64,000 bases of DNA from Paenibacillus sp. G2S3 (GCF_030123105.1 NZ_CP126095.1:6634001-6698000); one strand, 5' to 3'; shown: positions 14,937 to 24,732, counted from the first letter of the stretch. Notes: generated from the letters alone by a model not told the origin. Translations and numbers: made by a program.

Positions 14937-16688
14937 CTACCCTAGAAACTCCACCGGACGATCCAGCTCATACAATCTGCGGTAACGTGGTTCTTTTTTC
15001 ATCAGCTCCGCATGGGTTCCACGCATTTCTACCGAGCCATTTTCCATAAAAATCACTTCATCCATCTGCTCCGCACCGACCAAATGATGCGTTACCCAAA
15101 TTAGTGACTTATCCTTCATGGCTTCGAACATTGTCTTCAAAAGATCACGTTCCGTCCGCGGGTCCAACCCTACAGTCGGTTCGTCGAGTATGACAACAGG
15201 TGTATTTTGCAGCAAAATACGAGCTAACGCTATCCGCTGACGCTCTCCACCAGAGAACCGTTGCCCTGCTTCACGAACAAAAGTATCGTATCCATCAGGC
15301 AACGAGGAGATCAACGTGTCCATTTTGGCTAAGGCGCCAGCTTCTTTAATGGCTTGTTCAGAAGCCTTCGGATCACCCATACGAATATTGTTAGCTACTG
15401 TAGTATCGAATAAATGTGGACTCTGATTAAGCACCGCTATAATAGAAGGAATATGCTCGCCATAGACATCTGCAGCGATTCCATTAATCGTAACCGAGCC
15501 GTCAGAAGGCTCAATAACACCTTGAATAGCCTTTAATAACGTCGATTTACCCGCACCACTTCGGCCGATGATCGCAATCTTTTTACCTTGTGGAATATCG
15601 AGGCTGAGATCGCGAACCGACCAGTTAGCCTCTGAACCATACTGGTAACCTACATTTTCGAGCTTGATGTGAGCACTCTTCATGGCCTGAGGCAGAGCAT
15701 CGACTACAGTTGCTTTTTCAGAGACGATGTTCTGCTCAGTTCCATTTACACCAGACAATCGCTCCAAGGAGTTACGGTACTGCGGGATTTTCTCCACCGC
15801 TTCAGACACTGGCAGAAAGGCATCTGCTACAGGAAAAACAACCAATACGAACGCCGCAATCAATGTACCCGCAATAGCACCATCTGCAAACTCTCCAGCG
15901 GCCCAATACAGCATAGAAAGCACGCCAATCCCAATTACCGCTTGCCCAATGAACGTACGAAGACGTGCCCAGCTGCGCAGCGCTGCATCGGTTTTGGCTA
16001 CTTTTCTCTCATCTGCTTCATAAGTGTCTACGAACTGGCTTTGTCGTCCACTAATGACCCAGTCACCCATGCCAAGCACGGCGTCAGTCAGCTTTTGGTA
16101 GAGACGATTACGCTCTACTTTTACTTCACGTTGGCGCTTCTGTGTTAATAACAGAGATAAGAACGGTAGCACCACTACTAACACCAATATATATAGAGCC
16201 ATCAATAGCGCAAAAGCGATATCAAAAGTACCCAGTGCAATCACAGCTGCTCCATAAATCAGCAAAGCGATGACACTTGGAAATACGGTGCGTAGATATA
16301 CATTTTGCAAATATTCAATGTCATCGGCAAGCATCCCGAGAATATCCCCAGTACGGAAACGTGACGACAGGAACAAAGCCTGTGGCTCCAAAATATTGTA
16401 CAAACGCACACGCATCTTAGATAGAATTCGCAAAATCGTGTCATGCCCAACAAGACGTTCCACATAATGAATTACAGCCCGACTCGTTCCGAACGTACGC
16501 ACACCCACAATCGGTACATAGATCATTAGGATATTTTCGACGGGTGTAGACGCTTTTGAGATCAGAAATCCTGAAGTATACATTAATGATGAGGCTGTAA
16601 AAATCGTCAACGCCCCAAGCACAATAATAAGCACAAAACGCCAAAAATATGACGATACATAAGGAGCAAACCATCCTTCACGTTTCAA
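14937..16688 (-). CDS. cydC: Heterodimeric cysteine/glutathione ABC exporter subunit CydC
   Basis: A 583-residue half-transporter with six N-terminal membrane helices (residues 1-300) and an ATPase domain with Walker A GRSGAGKSTLL, signature FSGGERQRIALAR and Walker B VVILDEPTVGLD. With CydD it exports thiols or binds haem to allow assembly of cytochrome bd. The final helix region lacks the CydD-type LAPEYFLP motif, which marks this as the CydC-type partner. It overlaps cydD by 4 bases and is last in the operon. In Bacillus subtilis the two names are swapped relative to E. coli. Confidence 0.9.
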   Translation of the reverse strand: MKREGWFAPYVSSYFWRFVLIIVLGALTIFTASSLMYTSGFLISKASTPVENILMIYVPIVGVRTFGTSRAVIHYVERLVGHDTILRILSKMRVRLYNILEPQALFLSSRFRTGDILGMLADDIEYLQNVYLRTVFPSVIALLIYGAAVIALGTFDIAFALLMALYILVLVVVLPFLSLLLTQKRQREVKVERNRLYQKLTDAVLGMGDWVISGRQSQFVDTYEADERKVAKTDAALRSWARLRTFIGQAVIGIGVLSMLYWAAGEFADGAIAGTLIAAFVLVVFPVADAFLPVSEAVEKIPQYRNSLERLSGVNGTEQNIVSEKATVVDALPQAMKSAHIKLENVGYQYGSEANWSVRDLSLDIPQGKKIAIIGRSGAGKSTLLKAIQGVIEPSDGSVTINGIAADVYGEHIPSIIAVLNQSPHLFDTTVANNIRMGDPKASEQAIKEAGALAKMDTLISSLPDGYDTFVREAGQRFSGGERQRIALARILLQNTPVVILDEPTVGLDPRTERDLLKTMFEAMKDKSLIWVTHHLVGAEQMDEVIFMENGSVEMRGTHAELMKKEPRYRRLYELDRPVEFLG

Positions 16689-18451
16689 TGGATTCCCTCC
16701 AATTGCGACCCAATCAACTCATAATACGCACCCTTGCGGGCAAGCAACTCCTGATGGGTACCGATTTCTGCCACTTGTCCTTGCTTCATTACTACAATAA
16801 TGTCCATATCAAGCATCCAATGCAGGCGATGTGTAGCCAGAAAGACCAGCTTTCCTTCAAAAAGAGGCACCATCGTCTCCTTCAGCTCATATTCCGTCTC
16901 AATATCCAGATGTGCCGTTGGCTCATCTAATAACATAATCGGACGACTGCTGAGTAAAGCTCGAGCCAGCGCAACCCGCTGCTCCTGCCCACCACTGAAC
17001 GAACGACCTCCGCCGCCGATCATCTCATCAAAGCCATTCGGAAGGGTTGCCACCAGCTCCGATAATCCGGTAGCTTTCACAGCTGCAGCCACAGCTTCCA
17101 TAGAAGCTTCAGGGTAATAGAAGCGAATATTATCAGCCAATGTACCACTAAAAATATAAGGGCGCTGCGGGATATACGAGGTCTGCTTTCGCCAAGCCTC
17201 ATCCGTTAATGCGCTAACCTTTGTACCGTTTACTGTGATATTTCCTGAAGTAGGGTGTAAGAAACCACCCAAGATATCGACTAGTGTAGATTTACCGGCC
17301 CCACTCTCTCCGATAATCCCAATTTTGCTTGCTCCTTTAAATTGCAGGTTCACCGCTTCCAGCGAAGAAAGACCAGCTTCCTCGTATTTCACACTGACAT
17401 CATTTAATGTAAGTATGCTATTTTTATGCCAAGTGAATATCTCTTCTGATGTTTTCGATGCTGATTTCAATGCTTGGTTACCATTAGAGCCTACTACTTC
17501 AGCTTTCACTTCATCCTGATCTATAATGCTCTTCATTGCCTCAGCGGCTTCCTTCCCATCGAGAGTAGCATGGAAATCCGAACCTACCAATCGTACAGGC
17601 AAAAAATATTCCGGCGCCAAAATTAGAATGGTTAAGCCCGTAACCAGTGTCATCTGATCGTTGACCAGACGCAAGCCGAGACTTACCGCTACGGAAGCTA
17701 CTGATAACATCGTAAAGAAGTCCAGCGCGAACGAAGACAAAAAGGCTACTCGCAGTGTACGCATCGTCGCCGAGCGATACCGATCGCTGACCGTCGCAAT
17801 ACTGGTGCTATGACTACGACTGCGGCCCAGAAATTTAAGCGTCTCTAGCCCACGGAGGGAGTCTACGAAATGATTAGATAAGGTGCGATAAGATTTCAGC
17901 TGACGGTCCATCTGCTTACGAGCCGTCATCCCGATCAAGATCATAAAAACAATAATAATCGGCATGGTGATCGTAAGAATAATTCCACTCGCGGTATCCA
18001 TCGTGTAGATATAAATAAGTACCAAAATCGGTGTAATTGACATCCCTACCATTCTAGGGATAATCGCTTCCAAGTATGTGCGGAACTTTGTTACGCCTTC
18101 CAACACTAGTGTAACAAGATCCCCGGTTCCACGCCCGCCCACCATTCTGGGTCCAAGCTGGAAAAGCTTATCCATCATTTCCCTCCGCATGTTGCTGCCC
18201 GTTGCTTCCGCAAAGCGGTAAGAGATACGGCTCATCAGCATGGCGCAAGCATGGCGCACTAGAAATGCAAGAAGGAACAATAGCGAAGTAGCCCATTGTT
18301 CCTTCAGAGGTTCTCCCGCAAATAGCGCAGAGATGACTTCTGCCAGCCATTTGGCCAGCAGAAGTATGGACATGCTTTGCACCAGGGTAAGGAGGCCAAC
18401 GATCAAAAAGACCGGCTTAACTCCTTTATACCCAAGCAAATTTTTATCCAT
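16685..18451 (-). CDS. cydD: Heterodimeric cysteine/glutathione ABC exporter subunit CydD
   Basis: A 588-residue half-transporter. Membrane helices fill residues 1-300; TGLTILILAPEYFLPVRLVG is the CydD signature in the last helix region. The ATPase has Walker A GESGAGKSTLVDIL, signature FSGGQEQRVALAR and Walker B IMLLDEPTAHLD. The partner is CydC, encoded immediately downstream with a 4-base overlap. The stop of cydB and the start of cydD share one base. Its job is redox homeostasis outside the membrane for bd oxidase maturation. Confidence 0.92.
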   Translation of the reverse strand: MDKNLLGYKGVKPVFLIVGLLTLVQSMSILLLAKWLAEVISALFAGEPLKEQWATSLLFLLAFLVRHACAMLMSRISYRFAEATGSNMRREMMDKLFQLGPRMVGGRGTGDLVTLVLEGVTKFRTYLEAIIPRMVGMSITPILVLIYIYTMDTASGIILTITMPIIIVFMILIGMTARKQMDRQLKSYRTLSNHFVDSLRGLETLKFLGRSRSHSTSIATVSDRYRSATMRTLRVAFLSSFALDFFTMLSVASVAVSLGLRLVNDQMTLVTGLTILILAPEYFLPVRLVGSDFHATLDGKEAAEAMKSIIDQDEVKAEVVGSNGNQALKSASKTSEEIFTWHKNSILTLNDVSVKYEEAGLSSLEAVNLQFKGASKIGIIGESGAGKSTLVDILGGFLHPTSGNITVNGTKVSALTDEAWRKQTSYIPQRPYIFSGTLADNIRFYYPEASMEAVAAAVKATGLSELVATLPNGFDEMIGGGGRSFSGGQEQRVALARALLSSRPIMLLDEPTAHLDIETEYELKETMVPLFEGKLVFLATHRLHWMLDMDIIVVMKQGQVAEIGTHQELLARKGAYYELIGSQLEGIH

Positions 18452-19467
18452 TAGTATTCAAGATGCTCCTTCTCGTGAACGCGTTTATGAAAGACAAAGT
18501 AACTCCAAATTTGATATCCCAATACGAATGGAAGGATGGTCAGTGCCACAATCGTCATTACCTTTAAAGAGTAATGTCCCGAAGCCGCATTGGTGATTGT
18601 CAAATTAAAAGCTTGATCAATTGAACTAATCATAACACGTGGGAATAGTCCTACAAAGATAGAAGTTACGGACAATGCTATTACCGCTCCTGTCATACCA
18701 AAAGCATAGCCATCCTTCTTCTTCGTCATGAAATAACCCGATAATATGAACGCGATAATTCCCAGCGCTACTATAATCATAAGAACTAAACCACGTTGTT
18801 CGAAAATATCAGTCATATAATAAGTCATTACCACGAAAGCAAGCAATAAAGCCCCAAGTGGCAAAAGCAATCTTTGCGCCATCTTTCGAGCGCGAGCCTG
18901 TAGATCTCCCACTGTACGCAACGTTGTGAACATGAGACCATGTACCAAACAAAGAAGGACAACAGTCACACCAGCTACTACGGTATACACATTTACGATA
19001 TCTGTAAAACCTGCGTACATTTGCATATCCCCATCAATCGGCAAACCTTTGATGAAGCTGGCGAACACCACAGCAAGGAGGAACGGTGGGAGGAAGCTGC
19101 CGAAAAAGATACACACATCCCAAGTTTTTTTCCAAGCTACGGAATCCCGTTTACCTCTAAATTCAAAAGCAACACCACGTGCAATCAAAGCTAATAAAGC
19201 GAAGACAAAAGGAATGTAAAATCCACTAAATAATGTTGCATACCACTCAGGGAAAGCCGCAAACATTGCACCCGCGGCTGTGATTAGCCATACCTCATTT
19301 CCATCCCAGAAGGGTCCGATCGAGTTAATCAGAATCCGGCGCTCAGTATCATTCTTAGCGAGAATTTGTGTTTCCATCCCTACGCCGAAATCGAAACCCT
19401 CCAGGAAGAAGAACCCTATAAACAGAACTGCAATGAGCACAAACCACAATTCATTAAGAGAAATCAT
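18451..19467 (-). CDS. cydB: Cytochrome bd ubiquinol oxidase subunit II
   Basis: A 338-residue integral membrane protein with eight or nine helices. LNELWFVLIAVLFIGFFFLE and GFDFGVGM at the N-terminus and IGPFWDGNEVWLITAAGAMF are strongly conserved CydB segments. It forms the bd-type terminal oxidase with CydA, reducing oxygen with quinol electrons at low oxygen. It overlaps the end of cydA by 4 bases, which indicates translational coupling. Confidence 0.97.
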   Translation of the reverse strand: MISLNELWFVLIAVLFIGFFFLEGFDFGVGMETQILAKNDTERRILINSIGPFWDGNEVWLITAAGAMFAAFPEWYATLFSGFYIPFVFALLALIARGVAFEFRGKRDSVAWKKTWDVCIFFGSFLPPFLLAVVFASFIKGLPIDGDMQMYAGFTDIVNVYTVVAGVTVVLLCLVHGLMFTTLRTVGDLQARARKMAQRLLLPLGALLLAFVVMTYYMTDIFEQRGLVLMIIVALGIIAFILSGYFMTKKKDGYAFGMTGAVIALSVTSIFVGLFPRVMISSIDQAFNLTITNAASGHYSLKVMTIVALTILPFVLGYQIWSYFVFHKRVHEKEHLEY

Positions 19468-20858
19468 TGGGCGCCCTCCTCGTTATATGGATCATGCGAA
19501 TCCCCGTGATCGTTATCCATCGCATAAGGACCTTTTTTAATCACTTTCATAAACAAACCAATTAGAACTAATCCGAGAATGGCGTAAATCGCTGTAAAAG
19601 AAATAACAGAGAATAGAACCTGACCACTCGTAATATTAGGCGACACACTGTCTTCCGTTGTCATCAGTCCGAATACCGTCCATGGCTGACGCCCGAATTC
19701 GGTCATGACCCAACCCGCTGTATTCGCGATTGGAGGAAGCAATAGTCCCCATAACATAAACCGCATAAACCAAGTATTTGGACGGTCCATCTTTTTGCGC
19801 CACATTAAATACATTGCGTACATACCCAGTACAATCATTAGCGTCCCTGCTAGAACCATGATCCGGAAACTCCAGAATGTCGTACGTACAGGCGGAATAT
19901 AGTCACCGGGGCCATAGGTTTGCTCATACTCAGCTTGCAGCTCAAGCATACCTTTAACTTCACCGGAAAATTTACTGTATGAAAGGAAGCTCAGCATATA
20001 CGGAATTTGAAATTCTCCAGAACTTTCTTGCTTCTCAGGATCAATCTTTGCCCATACAGTCCAAGGTGCCGGGTCACCACTCTTACCCCACAATCCTTCG
20101 GAAGCCGCCATCTTCATAGGTTGAGTTTCAACCAAATACTGTGCTTGCGCATGACCTGCCACCGCTACACCAATCGAAGAAATGATCCCTACGATTGCTG
20201 CAATTTGAAAAGATTTCTTAAAGAAAGATACATCTTGTTTCTTCAATATCTTATACGCACTAATACCCGTTACAAGGAAGGCACCTGTTGCATACGCAGC
20301 AAGAACCGTGTGCGGAAATTCAACCAGCAATTGTCCGTTCGTAATGAGCGCGAAGAAATCATTCATTTCTGCACGTCCATTATTTATCGCAAATCCCACA
20401 GGATGCTGCATAAAGGAGTTCGCTGCCAGGATCCAGAATGCGGATAACATCGTACCGAATGCTACCAGCCAGATGGACAACAAGTGCACTCTCTTGGACA
20501 CTTTGTCCCAGCCGAATATCCAGATTCCAATAAAAGTAGACTCCAGAAAAAAAGCTGCCAATGCTTCAACTGCAAGTGGAGCCCCGAATACATCACCCAC
20601 AAAACGTGAATAATCAGACCAGTTCATCCCGAACTGAAATTCCTGCAAAATCCCTGTAACTACCCCTACTGCAAAGTTGATGAGAAACAGCTTTCCCCAG
20701 AACTGCGCCATTCTTTTGTACTCTTCATTGCCTTTTCTAACGTACATGGTCTCCATGATCGCAATCAAGAGCGCTAGTCCGATTGATACCGGTACAAAGA
20801 AATAGTGGAATATTGTCGTCGACGCAAATTGTATACGCGACAGCATTACTGTATCCAT
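19464..20858 (-). CDS. cydA: Cytochrome bd ubiquinol oxidase subunit I
   Basis: A 464-residue haem-bearing subunit. RIQFASTTIFHYFFVPVSIG carries the N-terminal haem His18, LVEFPHTVLAAYATG carries a second His, and WVMTEFGRQPWTVFG is the signature containing the Met ligand region and GRQPW. The quinol-binding Q-loop is short, as usual for Firmicutes. GGAAGGG precedes ATG 20858. Two Rex operator palindromes upstream indicate control by the NADH/NAD ratio. It leads the cydABDC operon. Confidence 0.97.
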   Translation of the reverse strand: MDTVMLSRIQFASTTIFHYFFVPVSIGLALLIAIMETMYVRKGNEEYKRMAQFWGKLFLINFAVGVVTGILQEFQFGMNWSDYSRFVGDVFGAPLAVEALAAFFLESTFIGIWIFGWDKVSKRVHLLSIWLVAFGTMLSAFWILAANSFMQHPVGFAINNGRAEMNDFFALITNGQLLVEFPHTVLAAYATGAFLVTGISAYKILKKQDVSFFKKSFQIAAIVGIISSIGVAVAGHAQAQYLVETQPMKMAASEGLWGKSGDPAPWTVWAKIDPEKQESSGEFQIPYMLSFLSYSKFSGEVKGMLELQAEYEQTYGPGDYIPPVRTTFWSFRIMVLAGTLMIVLGMYAMYLMWRKKMDRPNTWFMRFMLWGLLLPPIANTAGWVMTEFGRQPWTVFGLMTTEDSVSPNITSGQVLFSVISFTAIYAILGLVLIGLFMKVIKKGPYAMDNDHGDSHDPYNEEGAQ

Positions 20859-20888
20859 ATTTTTCCCTTCCTTCTCCCCTTTTCGTTA

Positions 20889-20989
20889 ATTATATTGTGT
20901 CAAAAATTTAAAGCTCTTTTTGTGATAAAAGTCACACAAAGGGGTGCATTTAACGGTGAAATTCAAATGATTTGTGACAAAAATCACAA
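20889..20989 (-). promoter_or_regulatory. cydA control region with two Rex operators
   Basis: TTGTGACAAAAATCACAA (20972-20989) is a perfect TTGTGA-N6-TCACAA Rex site. A second copy, TTGTGATAAAAGTCACAC (20920-20937), differs at one outer base. A -10 TATAAT lies at 20889-20894, so the nearer operator covers the -35 area. Rex is the NADH-sensing repressor of bd oxidase and fermentation genes in Gram-positive bacteria. Confidence 0.88.
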
Positions 20990-21006
20990 TTTACCTTAAA
21001 AAAAGC

Positions 21007-21034
21007 AAAAAAAATAAGACGGTTTGACCGTCTT
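21007..21034 (-). terminator. Terminator of the ydjO-like gene
   Basis: AAGACGGT (21017-21024) pairs with ACCGTCTT (21027-21034), followed on the minus strand by an eight-base U run. Confidence 0.9.
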
Positions 21035-21081
21035 GAAGTTGTTCACTGCTCTATAACAAGCTTGACTCATAAAGGCATTGG

Positions 21082-21312
21082 TTAGGTAATGGAAATACCC
21101 TTCTTCAGCGATTTGAGATCGCCATTCGAATTAAGCAATTGTGGTAGCATCTTCGTGCTGCGAACCATTGGAGAGTCACATAGACGGCAAGAAGGCGCAT
21201 GTTCAAATGCGAAATTATCCCTCATCCATCCGTTGCATCCATCATTGGTACACGCCCAAATCGCGGTATTTTCTTCCGGTATTTCTTCCAAAGGTTTCTT
21301 CCGGTAGTTCAT
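21082..21312 (-). CDS. Cold-inducible YdjO-like zinc-ribbon protein
   Basis: A 76-residue protein. The segments WACTNDGCNGWMRDNF and APSCRLCDSPMVRSTKMLP show two Cys pairs (CxxxxC and CxxC) that would bind zinc, as in the cold-inducible YdjO family. The start is ATG 21312, seven bases after GGGAGG; a longer frame upstream lacks a ribosome site. It lies directly downstream of a cold-shock protein gene, which supports a shared cold-response role. The molecular function is unknown. Confidence 0.85.
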   Translation of the reverse strand: MNYRKKPLEEIPEENTAIWACTNDGCNGWMRDNFAFEHAPSCRLCDSPMVRSTKMLPQLLNSNGDLKSLKKGISIT

Positions 21313-21357
21313 TGCCGTTCCTCCCATCCTGTAAGTCAATAGTGACTAACTAGATAT

Positions 21358-21395
21358 AAAAAGACCGTCCCAACTTTCACAAGCTGGGACGGTTT
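21358..21395 (-). terminator. Terminator of the cold-shock gene
   Basis: ACCGTCCCA (21364-21372) pairs with TGGGACGGT (21385-21393), with U-rich flanks on the minus strand and TTTCTTCT on the plus strand. Confidence 0.9.
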
Positions 21396-21404
21396 CTTCT
21401 ATTA

Positions 21405-21605
21405 TTACAGTTTTACAACGTTTTCGGCTTGTGGTCCACGGTTGCCTTGAACAACGTTGAATTCAACGCGTTGGCCTTCGTCCAAAGTTTTGAAGCCGTC
21501 GCCAGTGATTGCGCTGAAGTGAACGAATACGTCGCTTCCGCCTTCAACTTCGATAAAACCGAATCCTTTTTCTGCGTTGAACCATTTAACTGTACCTGTT
21601 TGCAT
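21405..21605 (-). CDS. Cold-shock protein (CspA/CspB family)
   Basis: A 66-residue single-stranded nucleic-acid-binding OB-fold protein acting as an RNA chaperone. [17 protein letters not shown] contains RNP-1 (KGFGFIEV) and DVFVHFSAI is RNP-2. The start is ATG 21605, seven bases after GGAGGT; the longer frame with an earlier ATG runs through that ribosome site. The 5' leader is about 75 nt, which is usual for cold-shock genes whose mRNA folding senses temperature. Confidence 0.96.
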   Translation of the reverse strand: MQTGTVKWFNAEKGFGFIEVEGGSDVFVHFSAITGDGFKTLDEGQRVEFNVVQGNRGPQAENVVKL

Positions 21606-21685
21606 GTGTGTTACCTCCACAAATTTAAATTAATATGTTCTTTTTATCTTCAAACAAAGAAAAAATTCACACATTGAAAAAGGTT

Positions 21686-21714
21686 GTATTACCAAATATA
21701 GCAGCCCTTTTCAA
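21686..21714 (-). promoter_or_regulatory. Promoter of the cold-shock gene
   Basis: On the minus strand TTGAAA (21709-21714) and TAATAC (21686-21691) are 17 bp apart. The implied start near 21679 gives a 5' leader of about 75 nt. Confidence 0.75.
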
Positions 21715-22024
21715 TGCGAAAATTAGGGACTAAATGTATGATTGATATCATATTACCACACCTGATTAGCAAAGGCAAGCTGGCATCCGTATATATCCGG
21801 TTCTACCCTAATAAGTATTACCTTCCAATGTAAGGGTTGCCAGTCAGCCCAAAATTCATTAAATCAGCTTATAATTGCCATATTTATGAAAAATTTAGAA
21901 GAAACAAATCCCCGATAGCGATACAGAGTATCACTATTTCAGGAAGCTCTACCTTCTCAACCGAAGGGGTAGTCCGCTCTACTTGTCATTACTGCTATAT
22001 CATTATATGCCGACTTCCAGCATA
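21715..22024. other. Gene-free stretch between htrA and the cold-shock gene
   Basis: I see no gene, RNA signature or clear terminator for htrA here. Confidence 0.5.
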
Positions 22025-23269
22025 TTATTCCTCCGGTTTTTCAAGAAGTTTAACTGTCGTCTGATTGACTTTACCATTTCGATAATAGGTAATCTTTAGA
22101 TCCTCACCAATCTTTGTCTGATTATATAAATACTTGCGAAGGGAAAGCGTGGATGTAATAGGTTCATCATTAAATTTCGTAATTACATCATTAAACTGTA
22201 TTCCAGCTTCCTTTGCAGGTCCAACAGCATCCAGAACGACTACCCCATCCTTAACATTATTCGGTAGGTTCAGTTCCTTGCGTTGGTCCTCTGCGAGAGG
22301 AACGTAAGGGTTGTTTAAATCTACGGAATATACGCCTAAGTAGGAACGAGCAATACGCCCTTTATCAGCCAGTTCATTAGCGGTATCTATGACATGGTTA
22401 GCTGGAATAGCAAACCCCAGCCCCTCTACACCTGCATCCGAGATTTTCATCGTGTTAATGCCGATGACTTTACCATCCAAATCCACAAGTGCCCCACCGC
22501 TATTGCCTTCATTAATTGCCGCATCGGTCTGAATGACCTCTTGCTCCCAATCATATACACCGTCCTGATTCAAGGATACGGGAACCTTCCGTTCAGTATA
22601 GCTGACAATGCCCGAAGTTAGTGTGTCCCCAAGTCCTAGAGGGTTACCGATGGCAATGACCGTTTCACCTAGACGAAGCTTCGAGGAGTCCCCGAGCTCT
22701 GCGATTGTATTAATACCCTTGGCGTCAATAGAAAGAACCGCGATGTCACTCACTTTATCCGTTCCAACGAGTGTAGCTTTACGTGTCTCACCATCCACTG
22801 TTACGACCTCAAGATTGCCGGAGTCTTCGATGACATGGTTATTAGTAATAATAAATGCTTTATTATCTACCTTTTTATAAATCACTCCAGACCCTAATGC
22901 TGACTCATCCAGAATGTTCAACTCTTTATTATCTTCTTTATGATTGATAATACTTACTACTGCAGGACGAACCGTAGCAGCGGCTTGAATGATACGGTCA
23001 AACGGATCACTGCTTGGGGCAACCTCCCCAGTTGTTACTACCGACTTTGGAGCAGTTTCGTGACTCACTTGTCCAGTAAGCACACTGAATAAAAACACTG
23101 CCACTACAGCACTTATTAAGGAGCAGACGGCGGATATTTGCCAAGTGGATAAGCCCTTGCGCGATCTTCGCACAGAATGCTTGCGGTTAGCAAATGATCC
23201 CTTTGATGCTTCATCCCCTCTGGACCGTGATACTTTAGTTGAATAGAAATCGTCATCAAACAATCCCAC
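22025..23269 (-). CDS. htrA: HtrA-like membrane-anchored serine protease (YycK/HtrC)
   Basis: A 414-residue DegP/HtrA protease for envelope protein quality control. A cytoplasmic basic N-terminus is followed by one membrane helix (about 43-65). The trypsin-like domain has His145 (TNNHVIE), Asp175 (VSDIAVL) and Ser257 (NEGNSGGAL). A PDZ domain covers about residues 310-405, with GVVVLDAVGPAKEAGIQFND. It follows the walRKHIJ cluster in the usual Bacillales order. The start ATG follows GGGGGAGATTTTCGGT. Confidence 0.95.
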   Translation of the reverse strand: MGLFDDDFYSTKVSRSRGDEASKGSFANRKHSVRRSRKGLSTWQISAVCSLISAVVAVFLFSVLTGQVSHETAPKSVVTTGEVAPSSDPFDRIIQAAATVRPAVVSIINHKEDNKELNILDESALGSGVIYKKVDNKAFIITNNHVIEDSGNLEVVTVDGETRKATLVGTDKVSDIAVLSIDAKGINTIAELGDSSKLRLGETVIAIGNPLGLGDTLTSGIVSYTERKVPVSLNQDGVYDWEQEVIQTDAAINEGNSGGALVDLDGKVIGINTMKISDAGVEGLGFAIPANHVIDTANELADKGRIARSYLGVYSVDLNNPYVPLAEDQRKELNLPNNVKDGVVVLDAVGPAKEAGIQFNDVITKFNDEPITSTLSLRKYLYNQTKIGEDLKITYYRNGKVNQTTVKLLEKPEE

Positions 23270-23733
23270 CGAAAATCTCCCCCTTCTATTGCCAACCGTT
23301 CACAGTATCTAAAACCTGAACCTCTAGCAATCACGTTCCAAGCATAAACGCCTGCAGCGCCCTTTATTACAACCGTTTCTCGTAAAATATAAGAACTTAT
23401 AGGTACAAAATTTATATATTCTTATATTTGAGCATGTATCTCTGTATCCTTTAGACTCCAATAATCATTAAAAAGTTTCACTTTATCCATTAACCACACA
23501 ATAGTTTCAGTTAATCGAAAGAAACTTAGAATCTTTCAATATATCTTCTCTACTAGGAATATTTTGTAACTTAAAAGACTACACTAATAGAAATGTTCCT
23601 TGAATTTAGAGTTTGCTTATCACGTCTATAATTGTATCACAGGCAACCCTCAATTCGTGATTTTCCTGAGGTAAAAAGCCTGCGAATTTTTTACAGCTCC
23701 AGTTCTGTTTTTACTACATTAGGAGGTATAATT
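23270..23733. other. Gene-free stretch upstream of htrA
   Basis: AT-rich divergent leader region for htrA and the small gene at 23734. I can point to no secure promoter or structured RNA. Confidence 0.4.
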
Positions 23734-23943
23734 ATGAACTCTTTTTCCACAAGTATGGATCTGGTGGAGTTTATCGGTAAGCTTGGTGATTTGAAGGATG
23801 AACACTACCATATGACCCTTGCCTTCAGTGCTATGATCGAATTAATGATCGATAAAGGGCTGATCTCCCGCCAAGAATTAGAACAAAAAACTGCCGAGCT
23901 TGATCAGCTTATGACAACTGGCTCAACTTATCCCATGGCGTAG
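23734..23943 (+). CDS. Uncharacterised 69-residue helical protein
   Basis: ATG 23734 follows AGGAGGTATAATT, a strong ribosome site; the longer upstream frame has none. The product (MNSFSTSMDLVEFIGKLGDL at the start, ISRQELEQKTAELDQLM later) looks wholly alpha-helical and acidic, with no membrane segment. I do not recognise it. Its last 35 bases overlap the end of walJ on the other strand, so the genes are convergent and share their 3' ends. Confidence 0.65.
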   Translation: MNSFSTSMDLVEFIGKLGDLKDEHYHMTLAFSAMIELMIDKGLISRQELEQKTAELDQLMTTGSTYPMA

Positions 23944-24718
23944 GTTGATCATAATACGTATCGCAAAGCTTAAACTCACTATCCTTGAAGAAACAGCCCC
24001 GATCCTCCATTGCGCAACGTACCGACATTTTAGCCAAATCCATCATATTATGATCCCGACTTAAATGCGCTAAATAGGTACGCTTGGTCCGTCCTGTGAG
24101 AATTTCACTTAGTGCTGCTCCGGCTGCTTCATTAGAAAGGTGACCCATGTCACCAAGTATACGTCGTTTCGTATTCCACGGATAACGTCCCATCCTCAGC
24201 ATTTCAATATCATGATTCGCTTCCAGCACCAATACGTCCGCATCTGAAATTGACTCTCTTACCTTGTCGCTAACATACCCCAGGTCTGTAGCTACACACA
24301 GCTTTTCTTTTCCATCAAAAAAGTTGTAACCCACCGGCTCCGCGGCATCATGAGAAATTGCAAACGATTCTACTCGCAGACTACCAAAATCTTTATGCTG
24401 TCCCGACTCCATAATGATCCGGTTATAATCGGGTATTTTTCCAATGCCTTTTTCAATGGCTCCCCAAGTATTGGTGTTCGCATAAATCGGAAGATCGTAT
24501 TTACGTGCCATTGCCCCGAGTCCTTTAATATGATCGGAATGCTCGTGTGTGACTAGGATCCCGTCTATATCATTACCCGTTAGCTCGCGCATGGCCAACA
24601 GCTCATCGATCCGCTTGGCACTTAGACCCGCATCAATCATAAGTGTTGTCTCCCCGTTCCGTACCACCGTTACATTTCCGGTAGAACCACTGGACAGTAC
24701 TGTAAATGAAATCCCCAT
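23909..24718 (-). CDS. walJ: MBL-fold nuclease WalJ (YycJ)
   Basis: A 269-residue metallo-beta-lactamase-fold protein. THEHSDHIKGLG is the HxHxDH metal motif, and SHDAAEPVGYNF, DLGYVSD and LAHLSRDHN supply further ligands. YycJ/WalJ has 5'-3' exonuclease activity linked to DNA metabolism. The start is ATG 24718 behind AGAAGGAG; the longer frame extends back into yycI without a ribosome site. It is the last gene of the wal operon. Confidence 0.92.
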   Translation of the reverse strand: MGISFTVLSSGSTGNVTVVRNGETTLMIDAGLSAKRIDELLAMRELTGNDIDGILVTHEHSDHIKGLGAMARKYDLPIYANTNTWGAIEKGIGKIPDYNRIIMESGQHKDFGSLRVESFAISHDAAEPVGYNFFDGKEKLCVATDLGYVSDKVRESISDADVLVLEANHDIEMLRMGRYPWNTKRRILGDMGHLSNEAAGAALSEILTGRTKRTYLAHLSRDHNMMDLAKMSVRCAMEDRGCFFKDSEFKLCDTYYDQPTPWDKLSQLS

Positions 24719-24732
24719 TTTCCTTACTCCTT

